The position numbers and the translations under genes were made by a program. DNA of 64,000 nucleotides, from the NCBI GenBank assembly GCA_963819175.1, contig CAWFVJ010000024.1, positions 124,001 through 188,000 on the forward strand, given 5' to 3'. Below, one piece after another: positions 29,326-37,388 of this stretch. The DNA comes from CAWBRT01 sp963819175. Lineage in GTDB: Bacteria > Acidobacteriota > Terriglobia > Terriglobales > Acidobacteriaceae. The notes below the pieces were generated by a model. The model was given only the letters and a program-made list of their open reading frames with translations. It made no database searches and was not told where the DNA came from. The number at the start of each line of letters is the position of its first letter. Positions within the stretch are counted from its first letter, which is position 1.

Positions 29326-29688
29326 CTACTCAGCAGGTTTGTCTATTTTCGGCTGTGCCTCATCCCATGCACTATCATCGCCGTCCAGCGAATAGGCTCC
29401 GTAATGGTTGCCGATCCGGTACAAGATGCGAGCGCTGTGGCGGAAGGGATGGTCGCCGACGAAGGCAAACTCGAATTCTATGGTACTGCCTAGTTCAAGC
29501 CGGGTTGCAGTCTCGAACCCGATACCGCCTCGGGCTACGTCCGTGCACAACCCTGGGTGATCTCCTGCTACCTGATTCACTTTCAGGATGCGCATCGGGA
29601 CTCTGACGGCGTGCCGTACCTCTCTTCTCCGGTCGAGAGGAGTCAGCTCAACGGGCGAGGACGCCACAACTCGAAAGTAATCCTTCAT
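29326..29688 (-). CDS. PilZ domain protein
   Basis: A 120-residue cytoplasmic protein that is almost only a PilZ domain, the cyclic-di-GMP receptor module. The arginine motif is in LDRRREVRHAVRVPM and the second motif in DVARGGIGFET, where the usual DxSxxG serine is alanine. Beta strands follow to the end (STIEFEFAFVGDHPFRHSARI). ATG 29688 has GGGAG close upstream; longer readings add an N-terminal part that is an antisense shadow of iorA. No partner is visible nearby, so the output is unknown. Confidence 0.75.
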   Translation of the reverse strand: MKDYFRVVASSPVELTPLDRRREVRHAVRVPMRILKVNQVAGDHPGLCTDVARGGIGFETATRLELGSTIEFEFAFVGDHPFRHSARILYRIGNHYGAYSLDGDDSAWDEAQPKIDKPAE

Positions 29689-29824
29689 AACTCCCTTATC
29701 GGCATGAAAGCGCGCGACTTCAGCTGCAGCACCGTCGAGGTGATTGCCGCCGGTTCTTGAATCAGATAGACTGCCCTTATTCCAGCCTTGCAGGAAGACT
29801 TCTGCGCGAAGTCGGGAGTGTGCA

Positions 29825-31411
29825 ATGTTGTTTTTGAGTGGTGATGAAGCGGTTGCTACGGCCGCTTTTGACGCTGGCGTGAAGTTGGGTACAGGATACC
29901 CCGGCACACCTTCAACCGAGATTCTCGAATGGTTCGAGAGCCTGGGCGGAAAGGCACAGTGGTCGCCCAACGAGAAAGTAGCACTTGAGGTCGGCATTGG
30001 CGTGGCTTATGCCGGCGCACGCGCCATAGTCACCATGAAACACGTCGGTTTGAACGTGGCGGCAGACCCTCTGTTCACCGTGGCTTACACGGGAGTGAGC
30101 GGCGCTCTGGTGATTGTCTCGGCCGATGACCCCGGCATGGCCTCCAGCCAGAATGAGCAGGACAATCGCCGCTATGCGGTCGCGGCGGCGGTGCCTATGC
30201 TGGAGCCCTCGGATTCGCAGGAGGCTTATGACTTTACGCTTCGCGCTATCGAGATCTCGGAGCGCTGGCGGGTGCCGGTGTTGTTGCGAATCACCACGCG
30301 GGTCTGTCATTCCAAAACCGTGGTGCGAAGCGGCGGTCCCCTCCCGCAACCCCGGGCCGCGGAGTTTGTCCACGACGTTCGCTCGCGCGTGATGATTCCT
30401 GCTTTCGCCCGTCCGGCGCACCACAGCCTGCGCGAAAAACTGCGGCAAATGGCGGCTTGGAATGATAGCGACGGTCCCAATCAGATTGTGGAAGGCTCCC
30501 ATTCGCTGGGCATCATTACCTCTGGAATCTCCTATCAACATGTGCGCGAAGCGGCGCCGCAAGCCAGCGTGCTCAAACTGGGCATGACCTATCCGCTGCC
30601 TTTGGAGTTGATGCGCAACTTTGCCTCCCGCGTCGAGCGTTGTCTGGTCGTCGAAGAGGGCGACCCTTACTTGGTCGAGGCTGCACTGACGGCCGGGATC
30701 GCGGTTGAAGGAAAGCCCGACATGTTCCGCTTTGGGGAACTCAACGTAGCTCGCGTGCGCAGTATCGTGGCGGGCGACACCTCGCCGGAGCCGAAGCCGG
30801 TTGCCGGCAAGCCGCCGGCCTTGTGCCCCGGATGCGGACATCGCAGCGTATTCGCCAGTCTGAAGAACCTGGACTGCATCGTCGCCGGCGACATTGGCTG
30901 CTACTCGCTGGGGGTTTTGCCGCCGTTCGATGCCATGGACTCGGTGGTGTGCATGGGCGCCTCCCTTGGGGTTGGGCTCGGGTTGCGCCATGCGCTGCCG
31001 CCGGAGCAGGCCAAGCGCGTCGTCAGCGTGATTGGCGACAGCACGTTCGTGCATAGCGGGATTACCGGCCTGGTTGAGATGATCTATAACCCGCCGCCAA
31101 CCGGACACGTGCTGCTGATTCTGGACAACGGAACCACGGCGATGACGGGGATGCAGGAGCATGCCGGCACCGGGCGCACGCTGGACCATGCCAAGACCGG
31201 CAAAGTCATCTTTGAGGATTTGGCGCGCATGCTGGGGGTGCCCAATGTGCACGTGATCGACCCCACGGTCGACACCCCGAAATTCGAAAAGCTCGTCAAG
31301 GAATGTCTGGATAAGAACGAACTTTCGGTCATTGTGGCCCGCCGCAACTGTCTGTTAGCGGCGCGCTATATAAAGGAATACGAGAGGTGCAATGAGCAGC
31401 AAGGTAACTAA
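29825..31411 (+). CDS. iorA: Indolepyruvate ferredoxin oxidoreductase, alpha subunit, without ferredoxin domain
   Basis: Oxidatively decarboxylates aryl-pyruvates to aryl-acetyl-CoA with thiamine diphosphate. The N-terminal pyrimidine-binding part has FLSGDEAVATAAFDAGVK, GYPGTPSTEILEWF and MKHVGLNVAADPLFTVAYTG; the TPP domain has CPGCGHRSVFASLKN and GDSTFVHSGITGLVEMIYN. At 528 residues it is shorter than classical IorA because it ends at KEYERCNEQQGN, with no C-terminal pair of [4Fe-4S] motifs. Electrons would need another carrier. ATG 29825 is preceded by GGGAG. It overlaps iorB by 20 bases and leads an iorA-iorB-aminotransferase operon. Confidence 0.9.
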   Translation: MLFLSGDEAVATAAFDAGVKLGTGYPGTPSTEILEWFESLGGKAQWSPNEKVALEVGIGVAYAGARAIVTMKHVGLNVAADPLFTVAYTGVSGALVIVSADDPGMASSQNEQDNRRYAVAAAVPMLEPSDSQEAYDFTLRAIEISERWRVPVLLRITTRVCHSKTVVRSGGPLPQPRAAEFVHDVRSRVMIPAFARPAHHSLREKLRQMAAWNDSDGPNQIVEGSHSLGIITSGISYQHVREAAPQASVLKLGMTYPLPLELMRNFASRVERCLVVEEGDPYLVEAALTAGIAVEGKPDMFRFGELNVARVRSIVAGDTSPEPKPVAGKPPALCPGCGHRSVFASLKNLDCIVAGDIGCYSLGVLPPFDAMDSVVCMGASLGVGLGLRHALPPEQAKRVVSVIGDSTFVHSGITGLVEMIYNPPPTGHVLLILDNGTTAMTGMQEHAGTGRTLDHAKTGKVIFEDLARMLGVPNVHVIDPTVDTPKFEKLVKECLDKNELSVIVARRNCLLAARYIKEYERCNEQQGN

Positions 31412-31865
31412 CATCGTGATTGCCGGACTAGGCGGCCAGGGCGTGCTCACATGCTCCGACATCGTGGCGGATGTCGCGTTTCACACCGCATTAGACGTAA
31501 AGAAGAGCGAACTGCATGGCATGAGCCAGCGCGGCGGTTCGGTTTCGAGCGATGTGCGATATGGCGCCCAGGTCTTCAGTCCCATGGTGCCGCCGGGCGA
31601 GGGGGATTTTCTGGTGGCTACGGCGGCGGATCAGGTGCCAGTCAATGCCGCCGTGCTGCGTCCGGGTGCGACCATCATCGACCCGTCGCATATCGATGAG
31701 AGCAAGCTGCGAAACAAGAAGAGCCTGAATGTCGCGCTGCTCGGCGTACTGAGCCGCCACTTGCAGTTCTCCGAGCAGGAGTGGCTGGCGGCGATCCGGC
31801 GCATTTTGCCGGAGGCGCTGCACGAAGTAAATGTGCAAGCGTTTCAAATGGGCCGGGGAGCATGA
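31392..31865 (+). CDS. iorB: Indolepyruvate ferredoxin oxidoreductase, beta subunit, short form
   Basis: The 157-residue gamma-domain partner of IorA (pyruvate-ferredoxin oxidoreductase gamma family). It opens with NIVIAGLGGQGVLTCSDIV, the CoA-binding glycine-rich motif, and has KKSELHGMSQRGGSVSSDVRYG. It is shorter than the roughly 200-residue IorB of archaea and lacks a C-terminal part. The start ATG lies inside iorA in another frame, so translation is probably coupled and a one-to-one complex is made. The following aminotransferase gene begins 37 bases on. Confidence 0.9.
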   Translation: MSSKVTNIVIAGLGGQGVLTCSDIVADVAFHTALDVKKSELHGMSQRGGSVSSDVRYGAQVFSPMVPPGEGDFLVATAADQVPVNAAVLRPGATIIDPSHIDESKLRNKKSLNVALLGVLSRHLQFSEQEWLAAIRRILPEALHEVNVQAFQMGRGA

Positions 31866-31902
31866 CAGCAGCGCCTGAGGAACGGCAAAAATAGGAGCGC
31901 GG

Positions 31903-33255
31903 ATGCCAATCGCCAAAACAGTTTCCGAGCAACTGAGCGGGGCCTCGTGGATTCGCCGCATGTTCGAAGAGGGAGCCCGCCTCAAGCGCGAGCGCGGCGC
32001 CGATAACGTCTTCGATTTCACCCTCGGCAATCCAGATGTCGAACCGCCGGAGCAGGTGATTGAGACGCTGCGGCGAGTGGTTGCCCGGAACCGGCCACTG
32101 TCGCACGGCTATATGCCGAATGCGGGCTACCCGTCTGTGCGAGAGGCAATTGCGGCCAAGTTGCGCAGGGAAAACGGAGTTCCTTTTACCGCCGAGGATG
32201 TGTTCATGACTTCGGGCGCGGCCGGCGCCTGCAACGTATTCTTGAAATCGGTTCTCGATCCCGGCGACGAAGTCATCGTGCTGGTTCCATATTTCCCCGA
32301 GTACCGGTTTTACATCACTAACCATGCCGGGCGCGTGGTCCCGGTGGAGACAGACGATTCCTTTCTCCCCGACATGGAAAAGATTGCGGCCGCAGTCACG
32401 CCGCGTACCCGCGTCATCATGCTGAACACCCCGAACAACCCCACCGGGCGGGTGTATCCGGAGGCGGTTTTGCGCGCGCTGGACGGATTGCTGGCGCGCA
32501 TCGGGCAACCGATTTCCGTGATCAGCGATGAGCCCTACGATGCATTGGTTTACGATGGCCGGCGACAGCCCAAGGTGGCATCGCTGGTCAGGAATACCGT
32601 GATTTGCAATTCCTGGTCGAAGTCGCAGGGGCTCGCCGGGGAGCGCATCGGCTACCTGGCGCTTTCGCCGTCGCTTGCCGACCGGGAGCAGCTACGCGCC
32701 GCTTGCACTTTCAGTAATCGCGTACTCGGTTTCGTCAATGCGTCGGCCATTTGGCAATGGGTCATGCTCGAGGCCGCCGATTACACGATCGATGTCGCCG
32801 GATATGAGCACAAGCGGAACGTTCTCTGCGACGCTCTGGAGGCGATTGGATACGAGGTAAGGCGGCCCGAAGGTGCCTTCTACGTCTTCCTCAAGACGCC
32901 GATTGCAGACGATGTCGAGTTCGTGCGTATGCTCGCCGCCGAAGGCGTGCTCACGGTGCCGGGTGCCGGTTTCGGGCGCAGCGGGTACATACGCCTGTCG
33001 CTAACCGTCCCATTGGACACGATCCAGCGTTCGATTCCGGGTTTCGAACGCGCGTTCGCGGCGGCGCGGAAGCAGGCAGCGATGCCGAATATCCTAAGTC
33101 TCTCGCCGGGATATTTCATATCGGCTCATCTGGTTTTCAGGCTGAAGCGGCTTTTTCTGTGCAAGATTGCCGATTGTATGGTGTCTTTCTATCGGTCAGT
33201 GTGGCAGAATAAGCCTAACTTTCCCACGCTTTACGGCGGATTCACGAAAAGGTAA
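31903..33255 (+). CDS. PLP-dependent aminotransferase class I/II
   Basis: A 450-residue fold-type I aminotransferase related to aspartate/aromatic aminotransferases. PLP-site features: FTLGNPDVEPPEQV, MTSGAAGACNVFLKSV, MLNTPNNPTGRVYPEA, ISDEPYDALVY and the Schiff-base lysine in NSWSKSQGLAGERIGYL. ATG 31903 follows AGGAG. Beside iorAB it most likely converts aromatic amino acids to the aryl-pyruvates that IorAB uses. The last 50 or so residues after AFAAARKQAA have no family counterpart and reach almost to the next gene; a lost stop codon or a late frameshift is possible. Confidence 0.88.
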   Translation: MPIAKTVSEQLSGASWIRRMFEEGARLKRERGADNVFDFTLGNPDVEPPEQVIETLRRVVARNRPLSHGYMPNAGYPSVREAIAAKLRRENGVPFTAEDVFMTSGAAGACNVFLKSVLDPGDEVIVLVPYFPEYRFYITNHAGRVVPVETDDSFLPDMEKIAAAVTPRTRVIMLNTPNNPTGRVYPEAVLRALDGLLARIGQPISVISDEPYDALVYDGRRQPKVASLVRNTVICNSWSKSQGLAGERIGYLALSPSLADREQLRAACTFSNRVLGFVNASAIWQWVMLEAADYTIDVAGYEHKRNVLCDALEAIGYEVRRPEGAFYVFLKTPIADDVEFVRMLAAEGVLTVPGAGFGRSGYIRLSLTVPLDTIQRSIPGFERAFAAARKQAAMPNILSLSPGYFISAHLVFRLKRLFLCKIADCMVSFYRSVWQNKPNFPTLYGGFTKR

Positions 33256-33266
33256 CGAGGGGACAT

Positions 33267-33647
33267 ATGGATTCTGCGGCAATCAAAGGCCGAACTGTTT
33301 CTTCTACGGCAGCCGGGAACGGCTCGCAGACAAGCGCTGCGGCATGGACCCGCATCGTGCAAAGCGCCCAATTCAAGTACCTGATCAAGGTCAAGAAGGC
33401 CTTCATCCTCCCCGCGTTTCTGTTGTTCTCCGGTTACTGCCTGCTTATGCCATTGCTCACCGCGTATGCGCCGCGGGTAATGGCCAGCAAAGCGGCTGGT
33501 GTCAGCGTGGCCTACTGGTTTGGGATTTCCGTGATCCTGCTGGCTTGGGTGATTGTTTGGCTGTATGTCAAGGCCGCTGCCAGATTCGACGTGCTCGCCA
33601 ACGATATCGTTGTGGAAGCGAAGCGGCACGCAAAGAAAGGCGAGTAA
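33267..33647 (+). CDS. DUF485 small membrane protein, partner of an acetate symporter
   Basis: A 126-residue inner-membrane protein. Residues 1-45 are hydrophilic; two membrane helices follow (AFILPAFLLFSGYCLLMPLL and VAYWFGISVILLAWVIVWLY) with the DUF485 pattern, then a charged C-terminus. This is the YjcH type, encoded before ActP in many bacteria. GAGGGG precedes ATG 33267. The next gene starts 3 bases after its stop, so the two are co-translated. Confidence 0.87.
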   Translation: MDSAAIKGRTVSSTAAGNGSQTSAAAWTRIVQSAQFKYLIKVKKAFILPAFLLFSGYCLLMPLLTAYAPRVMASKAAGVSVAYWFGISVILLAWVIVWLYVKAAARFDVLANDIVVEAKRHAKKGE

Positions 33648-33650
33648 GCG

Positions 33651-35246
33651 ATGTCGAGTCCCATTGTTTTCTTCCTGATCTTCATCGCCCTCACGCTGGC
33701 GATCACCTACTGGGCATCGAAGCAATCGACGGGGTCGGCCGCCTACTTCGCCGCCGGACGCCGCATCATGGGCTGGCAGAACGGGTTTGCCATCGCGGGC
33801 GATTTCATGAGCGCGGCCTCATTTCTCGGGGTCGTCGGCCTGATCTCGCTCTTTGGAGTTGACGGTTTTATCTTTGCCTGGGGCGGACTTGTCGCCTTCA
33901 TGGCCGTATTGCTGATCGTTGCCGAGCCATTGCGCAACGTCGGTAAGTACACGATGGCTGACATGCTGGCTTACCGTCACCGTGTCCGACCGGTTACCGC
34001 CATGGCTGCCGTCAGCACGCTGGTCATCAGCACCTTCTACATGATCGTGCAGATGGTTGGCGCCGGCGCCTTGGTCGCGCTTCTTCTCAAGAACTCCGGT
34101 GTCAGTTACAGCATGGCGGTGATCGGGGTGGGAACCCTGATGATCGTTTACGTCGTGTTTGGCGGCATGCTGGCGACAACCTGGGTGCAGATCGTAAAAG
34201 CCATGCTGCTGATGTCATGCACGGTCGTGCTGACCATCCTGGTGCTGCGGCATTTCCACTTCAGCTTCGGAGAGCTCTTTGCCGCAGCTTCCCAGGTTAC
34301 ATCTCATGCGAAAGGCCAGGAGGTGGTGAGAGACTTTCTCCAGCCTGGGTTGCGCTTCAAGGCGCCTTACGGGCCTTTCGAGTTGCTCTCTTTGATTATG
34401 GTGTTTTTGTTTGGCACCGCGGGACTGCCGCACATTCTTTCCAGGTTCTACACGGTGCCCGACGCCAAGACGGCGCGTATCAGCGTCGTCTGGGCCATGG
34501 TTCTGATCGGCGCTTTCTTCATCATGACGTCAATTCTAGGGCTGGGCGCTGCCACGATTCTTGGTCCCGACTACATCATGACGCATGGCGGCACGAATAT
34601 GAGCACGCCGCTGCTGGCGCGGTTCATGGCGGGAGACATCTTCTTCGCCTTTGTCTCGGCGGTAGCGTTCGCCACGATTTTGGCGGTTGTGTCTGGACTG
34701 ACGATCAGTGCCTCCACTTCCTTTGCGCACGATTTCTGGACCAACGTGATTCATCGCGGAGTCGAGCGCAAGGCGGGGGAAACCGTGCTGGTGGCGAGGG
34801 CCGCAGCCTTCGTCGTAGCCGGTGCGTCCATGATCATTGCCATCCTGCTGGGACCGACGGCCAACGTCACCGTGCTGGCAACACTGGCGATGGCGGTTGG
34901 CGGTTCCTCCAATTTCCCGGTGATCGTGCTCTCGATCTTCTGGCGGCGATTCAATACCGCCGGAGCGCTCAGCGGACTGATTGTCGGGTTGCTCTCGTCA
35001 ATCGGATTGATCCTGATAAGCCCGACCGTGATGGCGATTGATCCGCCCAATGTGGCGGGCTCTGTGCGGCATCTGATTCAGGCCAAAGCATGGTTTCCGC
35101 TGGAGAACCCGTCTATTGTGAGCGTTCCCCTCGGATTTCTGGCAGCATGGCTGGGAACGCTGCTCAGCCGGGACACCAGCCTTGAGGCTAAATTCGACGA
35201 GTTGCTGGTTCGCTCGAACACAGGACTTGGCTCGGAACAAGCCTGA
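33651..35246 (+). CDS. actP: Sodium:solute symporter, ActP (acetate permease) type
   Basis: A 531-residue symporter of the SSS family with about 13 helices. Family motifs: SAAYFAAGRRIMGWQNGFA, AGDFMSAASFLGVVGLI, GNVGKYT-like NVGKYTMADMLAYR, and FGTAGLPHILSRFYTVPDAK, which is typical of ActP and related monocarboxylate symporters. It imports acetate, pyruvate or similar acids with a cation. The pairing with a DUF485 gene supports the ActP subgroup. Its last 59 bases overlap the end of the convergent selenoprotein gene. Confidence 0.9.
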   Translation: MSSPIVFFLIFIALTLAITYWASKQSTGSAAYFAAGRRIMGWQNGFAIAGDFMSAASFLGVVGLISLFGVDGFIFAWGGLVAFMAVLLIVAEPLRNVGKYTMADMLAYRHRVRPVTAMAAVSTLVISTFYMIVQMVGAGALVALLLKNSGVSYSMAVIGVGTLMIVYVVFGGMLATTWVQIVKAMLLMSCTVVLTILVLRHFHFSFGELFAAASQVTSHAKGQEVVRDFLQPGLRFKAPYGPFELLSLIMVFLFGTAGLPHILSRFYTVPDAKTARISVVWAMVLIGAFFIMTSILGLGAATILGPDYIMTHGGTNMSTPLLARFMAGDIFFAFVSAVAFATILAVVSGLTISASTSFAHDFWTNVIHRGVERKAGETVLVARAAAFVVAGASMIIAILLGPTANVTVLATLAMAVGGSSNFPVIVLSIFWRRFNTAGALSGLIVGLLSSIGLILISPTVMAIDPPNVAGSVRHLIQAKAWFPLENPSIVSVPLGFLAAWLGTLLSRDTSLEAKFDELLVRSNTGLGSEQA

Positions 35247-35799
35247 GGTTCGAGTCTGCACATTCAAGAGCGCCTATTTCGTGGCTGATCAGGCTTAGAA
35301 TCTGTTCGAAGGATTCGTCGGCCAGCCGACGCAACTCCGCAGTAGTGCGGTTTTGCACCGGATGCGCCACGTAGACCGCAGCTCCGGCGAAGCCGAGCGA
35401 TTGGCTCTGAGCTTCAAAGCCCTCCTTGAACACCGTTGTCACTACATCAACTCCGGGAAGACCACGGGAATCGAGGTCGCGTAGGTCGTGCAAACTGCAC
35501 GACGTGCAGGACCCTCAATCACTGAGCGCGATGACCGCTACCTGGCACTCGCGCGCGATCTGCTGGAGCAATTCGACCGGCGCGGTGCGTGAATTGGTCG
35601 GCTTCTTGTAACGCCGCCAGGAAATGCCTCGGGCAGCAAGCAATTCCTGCAAGCGATCGATGTACTCGTCGGCGCGCGTCTTGCCGATGTCGAGCAAAGC
35701 AACCGTCAACCCGTCCAGTGAGGCGGGAGGCTGCAAGCGAGCACGCAGCATCGGCGCGGTTTCTGCCGTGGGGTCTCTCAGGATCGATTCGTTGTTCAA
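35188..35799 (-). CDS. UGSC-family selenoprotein (in-frame TGA read as selenocysteine)
   Basis: A 203-residue protein if TGA at 35515-35517 is read as selenocysteine (residue 95). Before it: LDGLTVALLDIGKTRADEY, VAVIALSD; after it: GSCTSCSLHDLRDLDSRG, VDVVTTVFKEGF and AAVYVAHPVQNRTTAEL. The result D-U-GSCTSC-SLHD is the defining motif of the UGSC family, whose other members have Sec or Cys at this place. The start is TTG 35799, behind AGGAG at 8 bases, and TTG overlaps the TGA stop of the upstream gene as TTGA, which points to coupled translation. A conventional reading would give two unrelated pieces, 113 and 101 codons long. A hairpin suited to a bacterial SECIS follows the TGA. The enzymatic role is unknown, probably redox. 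The end overlaps actP by 59 bases. Confidence 0.9.
35485..35503 (-). promoter_or_regulatory. SECIS-like hairpin for selenocysteine insertion
   Basis: On the minus strand GTCGTGCA, loop GTT, TGCACGAC form a perfect 8-base stem. The loop begins 19 bases past the last base of the TGA codon, within the 16-37 base range known for bacterial SECIS elements, and it holds the G-U expected in the SelB-recognised loop. A shorter competing stem (CTGCAC-GTC-GTGCAG) overlaps it. It lies within the coding sequence, as bacterial SECIS do. Confidence 0.75.
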
Positions 35800-37229
35800 A
35801 GTCGTATCTCCTTTGTGACCGGCGCCATTTGACCGCGTGCGCGGCCGGCGATCCATCCGGCGCAGATGGCCGAGAACAGTCCAGCCGAGCCGCCAGCGCG
35901 AACAATGAGCAGGCCATCATCCCAAAATTTTGGAACCATCTCTTCGGCGCGGTTTGCGGGAATACCTTCGCCGACTCCCTGCGCGCCCGCAATAAGATCG
36001 CGGCCGGGGCGGACGAGCGCCGCGTGCAGTTCTTTCGTAATGCGGGCCCGGTCCCAGCCCGCGTCGCGAAAGATGCCGTAGTGCTCCGGCGAGAGGATCA
36101 GGATCGCGTTTGCGGTTTGCGCCTGTTTGGGATGGCTCACGGCGGCCAAACCCATGGCGAGGCTCCGGGTGAGTTCTTCAGGCGTGCGTGATTTCTGGTC
36201 CGCAACCCCCTGGATTCCATCGCCCTGAAACAGCGTCACCGCGCTCCGTCCGGGCGGAATGCCGCGTGATACCGAGAGAGGCTCCCAGGACGGATCGGTT
36301 TCGTCTTCGGCGAAACAAAACGTGTATTTGCCAGGCTGGCCCAGAGTAGCGCGGTCGATCTCGCCGGGGCGTCCGCCGCCGACGTTGCGAATGATTAACT
36401 GCAGCGCGCGTCCGATTGTGGCATTCGCGCGGTTGCCCTGACCCAGTGCATTGATGCCCCAATTCATGTTGATCGCGCGGGTGATCGGGCCGTTCACGAT
36501 TACGATGGGTCCGGAAAAATAGGTCGTGCAGAGAAGGCCGTGCATGGTGAACAGCGGCTCAAGGGCCGCTTCGAGCGCGGCGAGAACCACAGGCATGTAT
36601 TCCGGCTTGCAGCCGGCCATAACTGCGTTGATCGCAACCTTCTCCACCGTACACTCTGACAAATCCGGCGGCACCAGGCCCACGATCTCATCGCGGCGGC
36701 GGTTGGTGCCCGACAACATGCGCAGGATTCGTTCGTCGGTAGGCGGCACCACAGGCAAGCCGTCACTCCAGCCCCGGTCGAAGCATGCCTCGATGGGGTC
36801 GTCCCACTCACCGACCTGGATGGGGCGACTCTTCAGTTGCGAATCGCCAAACTCCGCCACCAAGCGCTCCCACACTCCAGGCTGACGCGTCTTTGATCCG
36901 CAACCAGGGCTGTAACCGGGCAGATCAGAACCTAAATCGGCTATCCCGGTGATGCTCTGCCATTCGTCTCGAACCCACCCGCAAACGCGGCCCGTCTCGT
37001 TTTGTCCCGCCATACGGATCAGCGTCGGAGTGATCTCAATATCGGCGCGAAACGAATTTTCCAGCGTCTTGTCGTAGACCGAGCCGGCGGAAGACAGAAA
37101 CGCCGGGTCATCCTGCACGTAGATGGCAAGTTCCGGCAACGATTTGCGCAGGCGCTCGAACACTGGAACCAGAAGAGTGCATGTCTGGCAATCCTGCTTG
37201 ACGAACAATGCGTAACGAGCGCTATCCAT
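35796..37229 (-). CDS. Thioredoxin-fold fusion protein encoded with the UGSC selenoprotein
   Basis: A 477-residue protein. Residues 1-105 look like a thioredoxin/glutaredoxin fold with a CxxC site near the start (FVKQDCQTCTLLVPVFERLR) and a TPTLIRM cis-proline loop. From about residue 140 a conserved domain of unknown function follows: DRGWSDGLPVVPPTDERIL, CTVEKVAINAVMAGCKPEYM, VIVNGPITRAINMNWGINAL, GQGNRANATIGRALQLI, RNVGGGRPGEIDRATLGQPG and LLIVRAGGSAGLFSAI. No signal peptide. Its stop codon overlaps the TTG start of the selenoprotein gene, so the two are one operon and perhaps one redox pair; the thioredoxin part may reduce the Sec site. That role is inference. Confidence 0.8.
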   Translation of the reverse strand: MDSARYALFVKQDCQTCTLLVPVFERLRKSLPELAIYVQDDPAFLSSAGSVYDKTLENSFRADIEITPTLIRMAGQNETGRVCGWVRDEWQSITGIADLGSDLPGYSPGCGSKTRQPGVWERLVAEFGDSQLKSRPIQVGEWDDPIEACFDRGWSDGLPVVPPTDERILRMLSGTNRRRDEIVGLVPPDLSECTVEKVAINAVMAGCKPEYMPVVLAALEAALEPLFTMHGLLCTTYFSGPIVIVNGPITRAINMNWGINALGQGNRANATIGRALQLIIRNVGGGRPGEIDRATLGQPGKYTFCFAEDETDPSWEPLSVSRGIPPGRSAVTLFQGDGIQGVADQKSRTPEELTRSLAMGLAAVSHPKQAQTANAILILSPEHYGIFRDAGWDRARITKELHAALVRPGRDLIAGAQGVGEGIPANRAEEMVPKFWDDGLLIVRAGGSAGLFSAICAGWIAGRARGQMAPVTKEIRL

Positions 37230-37388
37230 GGAATCCTGCTCCGTTCTCAGGTGATGGAGAATTATAACGTCTGCGGGCGCGGGCGGCGCGGGCGGAGATA
37301 GATGTGATTAAATGAGACGATATTCAGACGCAGAGGAAACGAGCGAGGACCGAAGTCGTACGCGACAGGACGTGGCTTGAGGAGTGAC

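Noticed and set aside
29912..31252. A 446-codon antisense frame over iorA
   Set aside because: His/Arg-rich shadow of a gene with intact TPP motifs.
35515..35856. A separate 113-codon gene ending at the TGA
   Set aside because: Sequence after the TGA continues the same protein family in frame, and the better start is TTG 35799; treated as one selenoprotein gene.
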